Shown in pieces: positions 45,931 to 55,903 of a DNA stretch of 64,000 nucleotides. The position numbers and the translations under genes are program-made. Numbering within the stretch: the stretch's first letter is position 1; every line of letters starts with the position of its first letter. The notes beneath the pieces are model-generated. The model was not told the origin of the DNA and ran no database searches. It worked only from the letters and a program-made list of their open reading frames with translations. This stretch comes from Streptomyces sp. DSM 15324 (lineage in GTDB: Bacteria > Actinomycetota > Actinomycetes > Streptomycetales > Streptomycetaceae): positions 62,001 to 126,000 of the forward strand of contig NZ_KQ949027.1 in NCBI RefSeq assembly GCF_001514285.1, written 5' to 3'.

Positions 45931-48900
45931 CTACGACCCCAGCACCGACGCCAGGAACTCCCCCACCCAGCCCAGCAGTTCCCGGCCGACCAGCGGCTTG
46001 CCGCCGACCTTCGCCGTCTTCGGGCGGGGAACGAGGATCTGGTGGACGGCCGGCTTGATGACGGAGCCGGGGTACAGGCGCTTCAGCCGCAGTTCCTGCG
46101 ACTCGCGCAACTCCACCGGCGCGAAGCGGATGTTGGTGCCCTGGAGGACGATCTCGCCCACCCCGCACGCACGGGCCAGCATGCGCAGCCCCGCGACGAG
46201 GAGCAGGTTCTCCACCGGCTCGGGCACCTTGCCGTAGCGGTCGACGAGTTCCTCGCGTACGGCCCTCACGTCCTCCTCGGAGGTGGCCGAGGCGATGGCA
46301 CGGTAGGCCTGCAGGCGCAACCGCTCGCCGGGGGCGTAGTCGTGCGGGACGTGCGCGTCGACCGGCAGCTCGATCTTGACCTCGAGCGGCGGCTCCTCCT
46401 CGATCTCCCCGGTCTCCAGCTGACGCCGGTAGTCCGCGACCGCCTCACCGACCATCCGGACGTACAGATCGAAACCGACGCCCGCGATGTGCCCGGACTG
46501 CTCGCCGCCCAGCAGGTTTCCGGCTCCCCGGATCTCCAGGTCCTTCATCGCCACGTACATGCCCGCGCCCATCTCGGTGTGCTGGGCGATCGTGGCGAGC
46601 CGCTCGTGCGCGGTCTCCGTCAGCGGCTTCTCCGGCGGGTACAGGAAGTACGCGTACCCGCGCTCACGGCCACGGCCCACCCGGCCGCGCAGCTGGTGCA
46701 GCTGGGAGAGGCCGAAGGTGTCGCCGCGCTCCACGATCAGGGTGTTGGCGTTGGAGATGTCGATGCCGGACTCGACGATCGTCGTCGAGACGAGCACGTC
46801 GAACTTCTTCTCCCAGAAGTCGACGACGACCTGTTCGAGGGCCGATTCGGACATCTGGCCGTGGGCGGTGGCGATCCGCGCCTCGGGGACGATCTCCCGC
46901 AGCCGGGCCGCCGCGCGGTCGATCGACTCGACCCGGTTGTGGATGTAGAAGACCTGGCCCTCGCGCAGCAGTTCACGGCGGATGGCGGCGCCGATCTGCT
47001 TCTCCTCGTACGGGCCGACGAACGTGAGCACCGGGTGGCGCTCCTCCGGCGGGGTGGTGATCGTCGACATCTCGCGGATGCCGGTGACCGCCATCTCCAG
47101 GGTGCGCGGGATGGGGGTCGCGGACATGGTCAGCACGTCGACGTTGGCGCGGAGCTTCTTCAGCTGCTCCTTGTGCTCGACACCGAAGCGCTGCTCCTCG
47201 TCGACGATGACCAGGCCGAGGTCCTTGAACTTCGTCTCCGAGGAGAACAGGCGGTGGGTGCCGATGACGACGTCGACCGCGCCCTCGCGCAGGCCCTCCA
47301 GGACCGCCTTCGCCTCGGTGTCCGTCTGGAACCGGGACAGCGCCCTGACGTTGACCGGGAACTGCGCGTACCGCTCGCTGAACGTCCCGAAGTGCTGCTG
47401 GACCAGCAGGGTCGTCGGGACGAGGACCGCGACCTGCTTGCCGTCCTGGACGGCCTTGAAGGCGGCGCGGACCGCGATCTCCGTCTTGCCGTAGCCGACG
47501 TCACCGCAGATCAGGCGGTCCATGGGGACCGTCTTCTCCATGTCGTCCTTGACCTCGGCGATGGTGGTGAGCTGGTCGGGGGTCTCCGCGTACGGGAACG
47601 CGTCCTCCAGCTCGCGCTGCCACGGCGTGTCCGTGCCGAAGGCGTGCCCGGGGGCGGCCATCCGCGCGGAGTACAGCTTGATCAGGTCGGCCGCGATCTC
47701 CTTGACGGCCTTCTTCGCACGCGCCTTGGTCTTCGTCCAGTCCGCGCCGCCGAGCCGGTGCAGGGTGGGTGCCTCGCCGCCGACGTACTTGGTGATCTGC
47801 TCCAGCTGGTCGGTGGGGATGTAGAGGCGGTCGCCGGGCTGGCCGCGCTTGGCGGGGGCGTACTCCACGACCAGGTACTCGCGCGTGGCGCCCTGCACGG
47901 TGCGCTGCACCATCTCGATGTAGCGGCCGACGCCGTGCTGCTCGTGGACGATGTAGTCGCCCGCCTCCAGGGTGAGCGGGTCGATCGTCTTGCGGCGCCG
48001 CGCGGGCATGCGCGCGCCGTCCTTGCCGGCTGCCTTCTGGCCCGAGAGGTCGGTCTCGGTGAGGACGACCAGCTTCAGCGCCGGGTCGACGAAGCCGTAC
48101 TCGACGGAACCGCACGCCACCTGGACGACGGAGGGGCTCAGCGAGGCGAGGTCGGTGTCGAGGCGGGCGGCGACGCCCTCGCCGCCGAGGACCTCCACCG
48201 TGCGGGCCGCCGGGCCCTGGCCCTCGGTGACGAAGACGACGCGCCAGCCGTCGGCGAGCCACCCCTTGGTGTCGGCGAGGGCCTTCGCGGTGTCGCCGCG
48301 GTAGGTCTCGGGGGCGTGCATGCCGAGCTGGAGGGTGTCAGCCTCCAGTTCGAGGTCGGCGGCGAACGGCGACACCGACCACCACATCATGTCCCGCTCG
48401 CGCGCGTGCTCGCGGACGTCCGCGATCGACCACAGGGAGGCCGCTCCGACGTCGATGGGCGCCTCACCGCCGCCGGCCGTGGCCGCCCAGGACGCCTGGA
48501 GGAACTCCTGCGAGGTCGCCACCAGGTCGGCGGCCCGGGTGCGGACCCGCTCCGGGTCGCACACGACGGACATGGCGCCCTTCGGCAGGACGTCGATCAG
48601 CAGCTCCATGTCGTCGACGAGGACGGGCGCTAGGGACTCCATGCCCTCGACCGCGATCCCCTCGGCGATCTTGTGGAGGAGTTCGCCGAGTTCCGGGTGC
48701 TGCTCGGCGAGGGCACGCGCACGCGCGCGGACGTCGTCCGTCAGCAGGAGTTCACGGCAGGGCGGGGCCCACAGGCCGTGCTCGGCGACTTCGAGGGAGC
48801 GCTGGTCGGCGACCTTGAAGTAGCGGATCTCCTCGATGTCGTCGCCCCAGAACTCGATGCGCAGGGGGTGTTCCTCGGTGGGCGGGAACACGTCCAGGAT

Positions 48901-49464
48901 GCCGCCGCGCACGGCGAACTCGCCGCGCTTCTCGACGAGCTCCACGCGCGCGTAGGCCGCTGCGGCGAGGGCGGCGACGGTCTGGTTCAGGTCGGCCTGC
49001 CCGCCGGTGCGCAGGGCCACCGGTTCCAGGTCGCCGAGGCCCTTGACCTGCGGCTGGAGCACCGAGCGGACCGGTGCCACCACGACGGAGACGGGGCCGG
49101 TCTCGGGGTCGTCCGGGCGCGGGTGGGACAGCCTGCGCAGGACGGCGAGCCGGCGGCCCACGGTGTCGCTGCGGGGGCTGAGGCGTTCGTGCGGAAGCGT
49201 CTCCCAGGAGGGGTACTCCACGACCGTGTCGGGCGGGAGCAGGGAGCGCAGGGCGGCGGCCAGGTCCTCGGCCTCCCGGCCGGTGGCGGTGACGGCGAGG
49301 ACCGTGCGGCCGGTCTCGCGGGCCAGGGCGGCGATGGCGAAGGGGCGGGCCGCCGGGGGGCCGACGAGGTCGATGTGCATGCGGTTGCCGTCTGCGGCCG
49401 CGGGGATCGCTTCGGCGAGGGCGGTGTCCTTGACGACGGCGTCGAGCAGACCGTGCAGGCTCAT
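45931..49464 (-). CDS. mfd: Transcription-repair coupling factor
   Basis: Mfd removes stalled RNA polymerase and recruits UvrA to the lesion. The 1177 residues show the UvrB-like N-terminal module, the RNA-polymerase-interaction domain (HEQHGVGRYIEMVQRTV near residue 500) and the translocase with Walker A GDVGYGKTEIA and DEEQRFG. VESGIDISNANT, QLRGRVGRGRERGYAY and the C-terminal TRCF domain follow. The ATG at 49464 has only a weak ribosome site. It is monocistronic and ends before the convergent terminator. Confidence 0.97.
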   Translation of the reverse strand: MSLHGLLDAVVKDTALAEAIPAAADGNRMHIDLVGPPAARPFAIAALARETGRTVLAVTATGREAEDLAAALRSLLPPDTVVEYPSWETLPHERLSPRSDTVGRRLAVLRRLSHPRPDDPETGPVSVVVAPVRSVLQPQVKGLGDLEPVALRTGGQADLNQTVAALAAAAYARVELVEKRGEFAVRGGILDVFPPTEEHPLRIEFWGDDIEEIRYFKVADQRSLEVAEHGLWAPPCRELLLTDDVRARARALAEQHPELGELLHKIAEGIAVEGMESLAPVLVDDMELLIDVLPKGAMSVVCDPERVRTRAADLVATSQEFLQASWAATAGGGEAPIDVGAASLWSIADVREHARERDMMWWSVSPFAADLELEADTLQLGMHAPETYRGDTAKALADTKGWLADGWRVVFVTEGQGPAARTVEVLGGEGVAARLDTDLASLSPSVVQVACGSVEYGFVDPALKLVVLTETDLSGQKAAGKDGARMPARRRKTIDPLTLEAGDYIVHEQHGVGRYIEMVQRTVQGATREYLVVEYAPAKRGQPGDRLYIPTDQLEQITKYVGGEAPTLHRLGGADWTKTKARAKKAVKEIAADLIKLYSARMAAPGHAFGTDTPWQRELEDAFPYAETPDQLTTIAEVKDDMEKTVPMDRLICGDVGYGKTEIAVRAAFKAVQDGKQVAVLVPTTLLVQQHFGTFSERYAQFPVNVRALSRFQTDTEAKAVLEGLREGAVDVVIGTHRLFSSETKFKDLGLVIVDEEQRFGVEHKEQLKKLRANVDVLTMSATPIPRTLEMAVTGIREMSTITTPPEERHPVLTFVGPYEEKQIGAAIRRELLREGQVFYIHNRVESIDRAAARLREIVPEARIATAHGQMSESALEQVVVDFWEKKFDVLVSTTIVESGIDISNANTLIVERGDTFGLSQLHQLRGRVGRGRERGYAYFLYPPEKPLTETAHERLATIAQHTEMGAGMYVAMKDLEIRGAGNLLGGEQSGHIAGVGFDLYVRMVGEAVADYRRQLETGEIEEEPPLEVKIELPVDAHVPHDYAPGERLRLQAYRAIASATSEEDVRAVREELVDRYGKVPEPVENLLLVAGLRMLARACGVGEIVLQGTNIRFAPVELRESQELRLKRLYPGSVIKPAVHQILVPRPKTAKVGGKPLVGRELLGWVGEFLASVLGS

Positions 49465-49580
49465 TCGGGGCGGCTTTCGTCGGTGGGTGGGCAACGCGAA
49501 GGGCCCGACACGCGTCACGGGCCGGGGGTGTCCAGGGTACGACGGGGCGCCGCGGTTCGCCGGGGGCTGTGGACAACCAG

Positions 49581-49648
49581 GGTTTCTCAGGGGGCGCGTA
49601 CCGGGTTTCTCGGGGTGCGCTGTACCGGTTTCTCGGGGTGCGGACACC
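49581..49648. repeat. Three tandem 23-base units
   Basis: GGTTTCTCGGGGTGCGCTGTACC-type units occur three times at 23-base spacing (split here: GGTTTCTCGGGGTGCG plus a variable 7 bases) between mfd and the second ABC operon's terminator. The 342-base gap holds no gene. Confidence 0.8.
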
Positions 49649-49720
49649 AGGGGGTGCGCACGAGGTGCGCGTTCCGGCCGGTGCGCACGAGGGTCGCCCG
49701 CGCCGGGACCGCGCAGCCGG

Positions 49721-49768
49721 ACGACCCGGCGCCGAGAAGCCCCCCGTGACTTCTCGGTGCCGGGTCGT
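49721..49768 (-). terminator. Long hairpin terminator of the second ABC operon
   Basis: The 19-base arms ACGACCCGGCGCCGAGAAG (49721-49739) and CTTCTCGGTGCCGGGTCGT (49750-49768) pair at 18 positions around a 10-base loop, about 40 bases after the permease stop. Confidence 0.88.
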
Positions 49769-49806
49769 GTCCCCCGTAGCGCCGCCTGGTCCGTCGCTGT
49801 CGCCGC

Positions 49807-52389
49807 CTAGTCCGTGGCGATCGCGTTCAGGACGTTCATGCGGCCGGCGCGGAAGGCGGGGATCAGGGCCGCGAACAGGCCCACGAAGGCCGAGCCGATG
49901 AAGACACCGGTGATGGTCGGCCACGGGATCTCGAGGACGGTCAGGCCCTCCAGGGCGAGGAGCTGCTGGGCGGTGGCGCCCCAGCCCATGCCCAGACCGA
50001 GACCGAGGAGGGCGCCGAAGAGGGCGATGACCACCGACTCCATGCGGATCATGCGGCGCAGCTGGCGGCGGGAGAGGCCGATGGCGCGCATCAGGCCGAT
50101 CTCGCGGGTGCGTTCCACCACCGACAGGGCCAGCGTGTTCACCACGCCGAGGATCGCGACGACGATCGCGAGCGCCAGGAGGCCGTAGATCAGGTTGAGG
50201 AGCTGGCCGATCTGGTCCTTCAGGGCCTGCTTGTAGTCGGTCTGGTCACGGACGGCGTACTGGGGGTAGTCGTGCAGGGCCGACTTGAGGGACGTGTACG
50301 CGGCGTCCTGCTGCCCGTCCTTCGCCGAGGCGAAGACCAGCTGGTCGAGGGGGAGCTTGTCGGCCGGGACGTACTTCTTCATCGTGGCGATGGAGGTGTA
50401 CATCGCGCCCTGGTCGATGACGACGTCACTGCTGGTGATCGCGCGGACGGTGAGGCGGGCCGTGGAGCCGTTGTCGAACGCCACCGCGATCTTGGACCCG
50501 AGGTGGATGTCGTGGTCCTTGGCGAACGTCTCGTGGACGGACATCGAGTCCGGCTCGTAGGCGTCGGCGAGCTTGCCGGCGACCGTCTCGGTGCGCAGGT
50601 CCGTGGCGTAGCTCGGGTCGGCGGCGGTGATGGCCGTGCCGTCGAGCGTCTTGCCGTCGGGCGTGGTGAAGTCGGCCTTGGTCCACTTGTACTCGGTGAC
50701 CCGCTCCAGGCCCGGGGCGTCCTTGACGGCGCGGACGGCCTGCGGGGTGATGAGCTGCCCGTTGTCGCTCTGGATGATGAAGTCGGTGCCGACGGTCTTG
50801 TCGAGCTGGTCGGTCGCGGAGGCGACCATCGAGGAGCCGACGACCGACAGGCAGGCGACGAGGGCGAGGCCGATCATCAGGGCGGCGCCGGTGGCCCCGG
50901 TGCGGCGCGGGTTGCGCAGGGCGTTGCGTTCGGCCATGCGGCCGACGGGGCCGAAGGCCCTCAGCAGGACCGCGCCGAGGACGCGGACCACACCGCCGGC
51001 GAGCAGCGGACCGATGACGACGAAGCCGATCAGGGACAGCACCACGCCGAGGCCGAGCCAGAGGGAACCCTCCTTGGCCTTGTCGGCGGCGGAGGCCAGG
51101 TAGAGGCCGTAGCCGCCGGCGCCGGTCAGCAGCAGGCCGAGGACGGCCCGTACGGCACCGGCCTTGGCGTCGGCCGGGGCGCCCGCGTCGCGCAGGGCGG
51201 CCATCGGGGAGACCTTGCCGGCGCGGCGGGCGGGCAGCCAGGCCGCGAGGACGGTGACGATCACGCCGAGGGCGAGGCCGACCACCGGGGTCGTCCAGGC
51301 CACCGTCAGGTCGTCGGTGGAGAGGTTCATGCCCGTCATGCCCATGAGCTTCATCAGGCCGACGGCGAGACCGATGCCGGCGCCGACGCCGAGGACCGAG
51401 CCGACGACACCGAGCAGCAGGGCCTCGGCGAGGACGGAGCGGTTGACCTGCCTGCGGCTGGAGCCGATGGCCCGCATCAGGCCGATCTCGCGGGTGCGCT
51501 GGGCGACCAGCATGGAGAAGGTGTTGATGATCAGGAAGATGCCGACGAGGAAGGCGATCCCGGCGAAGCCGAGCATCGCGTACTTCATCACGTTCAGGAA
51601 GTCGCCGACGTCCGCGCGGTTGGCGTCGGCCGTCTCCTTGGCGGTCTGCACCTTGTAGCCGGCCGTGCCGAGTTCCGCCGTGACGTTCTTCTTCAGCTGC
51701 TCGTCGCTGACGCCGGCCGCGGCGGTGACGTTGACGTTGGTGTACACGTCCGGCTCGCCGACCAGCGTCTGCTGGGCGGTCTTCGTGTCCAGGTAGAAGA
51801 TCGCGGCGCCGGGGTTGGTGACCTGGAAGGCGGCGATGCCGGAGATCCGCGCGGTGTGCGTGCCGACCGCGCTGATGACGCCGATCTCGTCGCCGAGCTT
51901 CAGGTGGTGCTTGTCGGCGGTGTCCTGGTCGACCATGACCTGGCCGGAGCCCTTCGGCGCCGTACCGGAGGTGATCTTCATGGTGCGGGCGTCGTTGCCG
52001 TTCCAGCTGCCGACGATGGTCGGGGCGCCGCTGGACGGGGAGAGGTTGTCCTTGTCGGCGTCCACGACGGTCACCGAGGTCGAGAAGACGGTCCCCTCGG
52101 CCGTCTTCACGCCCCTGGCCTCGCGCACCTTGCTGACCACGGAGGCCGGCATGACCGGCGGCCTGCCGTTGTCCGAGGTGGTCTGGCCGGTGTCCGAGGC
52201 GTCCTTGGCGCTGACCGTGACGTCGGAGGAGGTCGCGGCGAACAGCTTGTCGAAAGTGGTGTTCATGGTGTCGGAGAACACCAGGGTGCCGCAGACGAAG
52301 GCGACGGAGAGCAGGACCGCGACGGCCGACAGGACCATGCGTCCCTTGTGCGCGAAGAAGTTGCGCATCGAGGTCTTCATCACGGTCAT
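49807..52389 (-). CDS. FtsX/MacB-type ABC permease (second exporter)
   Basis: This 860-residue permease repeats the FtsX layout twice, with extracellular domains (about 40-260 and 520-740), helix groups and the RAIGSSRRQVNRSVLAEALL / RAIGLSRRQLRRMIRMESVV coupling motifs. It is a paralogue of the 27.4-30.0 kb permease, sharing most helix motifs. Its ATG overlaps the ATPase stop by four bases (52386-52389). Substrate unknown. Confidence 0.9.
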   Translation of the reverse strand: MTVMKTSMRNFFAHKGRMVLSAVAVLLSVAFVCGTLVFSDTMNTTFDKLFAATSSDVTVSAKDASDTGQTTSDNGRPPVMPASVVSKVREARGVKTAEGTVFSTSVTVVDADKDNLSPSSGAPTIVGSWNGNDARTMKITSGTAPKGSGQVMVDQDTADKHHLKLGDEIGVISAVGTHTARISGIAAFQVTNPGAAIFYLDTKTAQQTLVGEPDVYTNVNVTAAAGVSDEQLKKNVTAELGTAGYKVQTAKETADANRADVGDFLNVMKYAMLGFAGIAFLVGIFLIINTFSMLVAQRTREIGLMRAIGSSRRQVNRSVLAEALLLGVVGSVLGVGAGIGLAVGLMKLMGMTGMNLSTDDLTVAWTTPVVGLALGVIVTVLAAWLPARRAGKVSPMAALRDAGAPADAKAGAVRAVLGLLLTGAGGYGLYLASAADKAKEGSLWLGLGVVLSLIGFVVIGPLLAGGVVRVLGAVLLRAFGPVGRMAERNALRNPRRTGATGAALMIGLALVACLSVVGSSMVASATDQLDKTVGTDFIIQSDNGQLITPQAVRAVKDAPGLERVTEYKWTKADFTTPDGKTLDGTAITAADPSYATDLRTETVAGKLADAYEPDSMSVHETFAKDHDIHLGSKIAVAFDNGSTARLTVRAITSSDVVIDQGAMYTSIATMKKYVPADKLPLDQLVFASAKDGQQDAAYTSLKSALHDYPQYAVRDQTDYKQALKDQIGQLLNLIYGLLALAIVVAILGVVNTLALSVVERTREIGLMRAIGLSRRQLRRMIRMESVVIALFGALLGLGLGMGWGATAQQLLALEGLTVLEIPWPTITGVFIGSAFVGLFAALIPAFRAGRMNVLNAIATD

Positions 52390-53174
52390 GACGTACGCCC
52401 CCGCGCGTCGAAGTCCTTCATGCGGTCCAGGACGGCGTCCGCGGTCGGCTTGAGCATCTCGTCGACGATCCGGCCGTCGGCGAGGTACAGCACGCGGTCC
52501 GCGTAGGAGGCCGCGACCGGGTCGTGGGTGACCATCACGATGGTCTGGCCCAGCTCGTCGACGGAGCGGCGCAGGAAGCCCAGGACCTCGGCGCCGGCGC
52601 GCGAGTCGAGGTTTCCGGTCGGCTCGTCACCGAAGATGATCTCGGGGCGGGCCGCCAGGGCGCGCGCCACGGCGACACGCTGCTGCTGGCCGCCGGAGAG
52701 CTGGGTGGGCCGGTGCTTGAGCCGGTCGGAGAGTCCGACGGTGTCGACCACGCGCGCGAGCCACTCCCTGTCGGGCTTGCGGCCCGCGATGTCCATGGGG
52801 AGCGTGATGTTCTCGATCGCGTTGAGCGTGGGCAGCAGGTTGAACGCCTGGAAGATGAAGCCGATCCGGTCCCGGCGCAGCTGGGTGAGCTTCTTGTCCT
52901 TCAGGCCGGTGATCTCGGTGTCGTCCAGGTAGATCTGACCGCCCGTCACGGTGTCGAGACCGGCGAGGCAGTGCATCAGTGTGGACTTGCCGGACCCCGA
53001 GGGGCCCATGATCGCGGTGAACTGGCCGCGGGCGATGTCCACGTCGACGTGGTCGAGGGCGACGACCCGGGTCTCTCCGGACCCGTACGCCTTGACGACC
53101 TGCCGCGCCCGCGCGGCGACGGCCGTACGCCCTCCAGTGCCCCTGTGCCTGGGAATGGTCACAGCCGAAGTCAC
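52386..53174 (-). CDS. MacB/LolD-type ABC exporter, ATP-binding protein (second exporter)
   Basis: The 262-residue ATPase has GPSGSGKST, RRDRIGFIFQAFNLLPTLNA, LSGGQQQR and IIFGDEPTGNLDS and is very close in sequence to the first exporter's ATPase. GTG 53174 follows AGGAG with eight bases spacing. The 513-base gap to the MFS gene carries a repeat and a palindrome that may control it. Confidence 0.92.
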   Translation of the reverse strand: MTSAVTIPRHRGTGGRTAVAARARQVVKAYGSGETRVVALDHVDVDIARGQFTAIMGPSGSGKSTLMHCLAGLDTVTGGQIYLDDTEITGLKDKKLTQLRRDRIGFIFQAFNLLPTLNAIENITLPMDIAGRKPDREWLARVVDTVGLSDRLKHRPTQLSGGQQQRVAVARALAARPEIIFGDEPTGNLDSRAGAEVLGFLRRSVDELGQTIVMVTHDPVAASYADRVLYLADGRIVDEMLKPTADAVLDRMKDFDARGRTS

Positions 53175-53250
53175 GGTAGATCTCCTATGTCTGAAGTGAA
53201 TGCGAGAAGTGCGCGAACTGCGGGACGCGCGCGGACTGCGGGACGTGGCG

Positions 53251-53298
53251 GAAGTGCGGGAAGTGCTACGTCGAGAAGTGCGGGAAGTGCTACGTCGA
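53251..53298. repeat. Perfect 24-base tandem duplication
   Basis: A 24-base unit (GAAGTGCGGGAAGTGCTACG plus TCGA) occurs twice without change at 53251-53274 and 53275-53298, within a longer GAAGTGC-rich run upstream of the second ABC ATPase. Confidence 0.95.
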
Positions 53299-53353
53299 AG
53301 AGTCTGGCGGCGGGAGGGGGCCGGCGCGCTGGTGCCGGGACCCGTCTTCCCGG

Positions 53354-53365
53354 GGGGTTAACCCC
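53354..53365. promoter_or_regulatory. Palindrome GGGGTTAACCCC, candidate operator
   Basis: A perfect 12-bp palindrome with a related AGGTTAAG at 53409-53416 lies in the gap between the divergent ABC exporter and MFS genes, about 180 and 330 bases from their starts. The gap also holds CCCCTAGGGG (53482-53491) and a TCCACC/GGTGGA hairpin (53495-53510). No promoter boxes are clear. Confidence 0.35.
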
Positions 53366-53687
53366 ACCCTTTGCCGCTGGGGCTGGCCACCCCCGACGGC
53401 GTAAAGCCAGGTTAAGAAGGCACCCGGGCCGGTCTCGTCCTCCGTCGGTACGAACCCTCCCCGAGACGTAGTACGGAGGTACCCCTAGGGGCTCTCCACC
53501 GCCAGGTGGAGCGGTTCTCGGGGTCGGCTCCACCCTTCGACCCGCGCCTGTCCGTCCCGGCGATGCCACCCCGCACCCTTCCGTCGCGGGAAGGTCAAGG
53601 CTGCCCCGGCGCGCGGGGCAGGTGGGAAGCTGTCCTCCGGCAGATGGATGCAGGGGGCACGGGAGACGGCGGCAGGGGAGGGCGGCG

Positions 53688-55319
53688 GTGGAGGACACGA
53701 GACCCGCGACCCGCGAGGGCGCAGCGCGACGCACGGGCGGAGAGCGGCGGGGCGCGGTGGTGGCCGCGCTGATGCTCTCCATGGCGCTGGCCGCCCTGGA
53801 CTCCACCGTGGTCTCCACGGCCGTCCCGCAGATCGTGGGCGACCTGGGCGGGTTCTCGGTGTTCTCCTGGCTGTTCTCGGGCTATCTGCTCGCGGTGACG
53901 GTCACCCTGCCCGTCTACGGCAAGCTCTCCGACACCTTCGGCCGCAAGCCGGTGCTGGTGGTGGGCGCCGCGCTGTTCCTGCTGGGGTCGCTGCTGTGCG
54001 CGCTCGCCTGGAACATGGCGGCGCTGATCGCGTTCCGCGTGGTGCAGGGGCTGGGCGGCGGCGCGCTCCAGGGCACGGTGCAGACGCTCGCCGCCGATCT
54101 GTATCCGCTGGAGGAGAGGCCGAAGATCCAGGCGAAGCTGTCCACGGTGTGGGCGGTGTCGGCGGTGGCCGGCCCCGGCCTGGGCGGGGTGCTCGCGGCG
54201 TACGCGGACTGGCGCTGGATCTTCCTGGTCAACCTGCCCATCGGGGCGGTGGCGTTGTGGCTGATCGTCCGTCACCTGCACGAGCCGCAGCGGGAGTCGC
54301 GGGCGGCCCGCGAGCCCGGGCGGGAATCGTCGCCACGCGCGCGTGAGAGCCGGAACCCCGCACCGGAATCGTCGCCACGCGCGCGTGTGGACTGGGGCGG
54401 GGCGTTGGGCGTGTTCGCCTGTGGTGGGGTGTTGCTGACCGCACTGGTGCAGGGCGGGGTGGCCTGGCCGTGGTGGTCCGGGCCCTCGCTGGGGCTGTTC
54501 GGGGCGGGGCTGGCGCTGGCGGGACTCGTGGTGGTGGTCGAGCGCCGGGCGGCGGAGCCGATCATCCCGGGGTGGGTGTGGCGGCGCCGTACGATCGCCG
54601 CGGTCAATCTGGCGCTGGGCGCGCTGGGCCTGCTGATGGTGGCGCCCACGGTGTTCCTGCCGACGTACGCGCAGTCGGTGCTGGGGCTCGGTCCCGTGGC
54701 GGCCGGCTTCGTGCTCTCGGTGTGGACGCTGAGCTGGCCGGTGTCGGCCGCGCTGAGCCAGCACCTGTACCGGCGGATCGGCTTCCGTGACACCGCGCTG
54801 CTCGGCATCGGCGCCGCCGCGCTGGTCCTGCTGGCTTTCCCCTTCCTGCCGTATCCCGGCGCGGCCTGGCAGCCGGCCCTGCTGATGCTGGTCCTCGGCG
54901 CGGCGCTCGGCCTCTTCCAGCTGCCGCTGATCGTGGGGGTGCAGTCGACGGTGGGCTGGTCGGAGCGCGGGACGACGACCGCGTCGGTGCTGTTCTGCCG
55001 GCAGACCGGGCAGACGATCGGCGCCTCGGTGTTCGGCGCGGTGGCCAACGGGGTGCTGGCGTCCCGGCTGGGCGGGGCGGGCGACCTGGACTCGGTCACC
55101 CGCGCGCTCGACGCCGGTACGGCGCCCGAATCCGTCCGGCGCGCTGTCGCGAGCGCCGTGCACGCCGTGTATCTGGGCGCGTCGTGCGCGGCCGCGCTGG
55201 CCTTCCTGGTGCTGCTGTGTGTGGCGCCGCGCCGGTTCCCGGTGCTGGGGGAGCAGGAGCGGGCCGAGCCTCCGACGGCGGACGAGCAGCCGGAGGGCCG
55301 GGCGGAACAGCGCGGTTAA
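53688..55319 (+). CDS. DHA2-family (EmrB/QacA-type) multidrug MFS exporter, 14 helices
   Basis: The 543-residue membrane protein has fourteen hydrophobic segments and motif C-like VSAVAGPGLGGVLA, plus LDSTVVSTAVPQI and YGKLSDTFGRKPVL motifs of the DHA2 family. The cytoplasmic loop between helices 6 and 7 contains a 14-residue duplication (RESSPRAR). GTG 53688 has GGGGAGGG five bases upstream. It exports drugs or secondary metabolites; the substrate is unknown. Confidence 0.9.
   Translation: MEDTRPATREGAARRTGGERRGAVVAALMLSMALAALDSTVVSTAVPQIVGDLGGFSVFSWLFSGYLLAVTVTLPVYGKLSDTFGRKPVLVVGAALFLLGSLLCALAWNMAALIAFRVVQGLGGGALQGTVQTLAADLYPLEERPKIQAKLSTVWAVSAVAGPGLGGVLAAYADWRWIFLVNLPIGAVALWLIVRHLHEPQRESRAAREPGRESSPRARESRNPAPESSPRARVDWGGALGVFACGGVLLTALVQGGVAWPWWSGPSLGLFGAGLALAGLVVVVERRAAEPIIPGWVWRRRTIAAVNLALGALGLLMVAPTVFLPTYAQSVLGLGPVAAGFVLSVWTLSWPVSAALSQHLYRRIGFRDTALLGIGAAALVLLAFPFLPYPGAAWQPALLMLVLGAALGLFQLPLIVGVQSTVGWSERGTTTASVLFCRQTGQTIGASVFGAVANGVLASRLGGAGDLDSVTRALDAGTAPESVRRAVASAVHAVYLGASCAAALAFLVLLCVAPRRFPVLGEQERAEPPTADEQPEGRAEQRG
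54323..54387 (+). repeat. 42-base direct repeat within the MFS loop
   Basis: A 23-base sequence (GGAATCGTCGCCACGCGCG plus CGTG) recurs at 54323-54345 and 54365-54387, a 42-base period that keeps the reading frame. Confidence 0.9.
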
Positions 55320-55495
55320 TGCGGGTAACACCCCAGGTCAGCGGCCGGATCGCACAGTAAGCGCATACCGACCGACCAGTTTGGTGAAAAGACTTCGCAC
55401 CGACCGTACTCCCGAGTAACGTGCGTGGCTCGCCACCCCCACCCCACCTCCCTGCGGTCCGCCGCCACGGACCCGAGCCGCGCAAGGAGCACGGG

Positions 55496-55903
55496 ATGTC
55501 CTACGACCCGTCCCGCCCCCGCCCGACATACCCCTGGCAGCCGCCACCCCCGCCACCCGCCGCACCCCCGCGCCACCGCCCCGACCACCCCACCCCGCTC
55601 GGGCACCACAGCGACCTGCGGACGCTGCGCGGGGCCTACCGCCGCCAGCGCCGCGTGGCCACGCTCACCGCGCTCGGCTACTTCGTCGTGTTCCTGATCC
55701 TGTCCGGCTTCGCGCCGTCCCTGATGACGGCCACCGTCACCACCGGACTGCCCGCCGGCCTCCTCCTCGGACTGATCCAGCTCCCCGTCACCTGGCTGGC
55801 GATCGGCGTCTACGAGCGCACCGCCCGGCGCCGGGTCGACCCGCTCGCCGACCGCATCCGCAAGCAGTACGAGATCGACGCACGGCGGGGGGCCACCCGG
55901 TGA
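55496..55903 (+). CDS. DUF485 membrane protein
   Basis: The 135-residue protein has a Pro-rich N-terminus and two transmembrane segments (about 55-73 and 83-103) with the DUF485 motif. ATG 55496 has AAGGAG six bases upstream. It overlaps the symporter gene as GTGA. DUF485 proteins are the small partner encoded with SSS-type acetate or solute symporters (YjcH with ActP). Confidence 0.9.
   Translation: MSYDPSRPRPTYPWQPPPPPPAAPPRHRPDHPTPLGHHSDLRTLRGAYRRQRRVATLTALGYFVVFLILSGFAPSLMTATVTTGLPAGLLLGLIQLPVTWLAIGVYERTARRRVDPLADRIRKQYEIDARRGATR

Noticed and set aside
49581-49768. An insertion sequence or its terminal repeats near mfd
   Set aside because: No transposase is present and the long inverted repeat is best read as a terminator.
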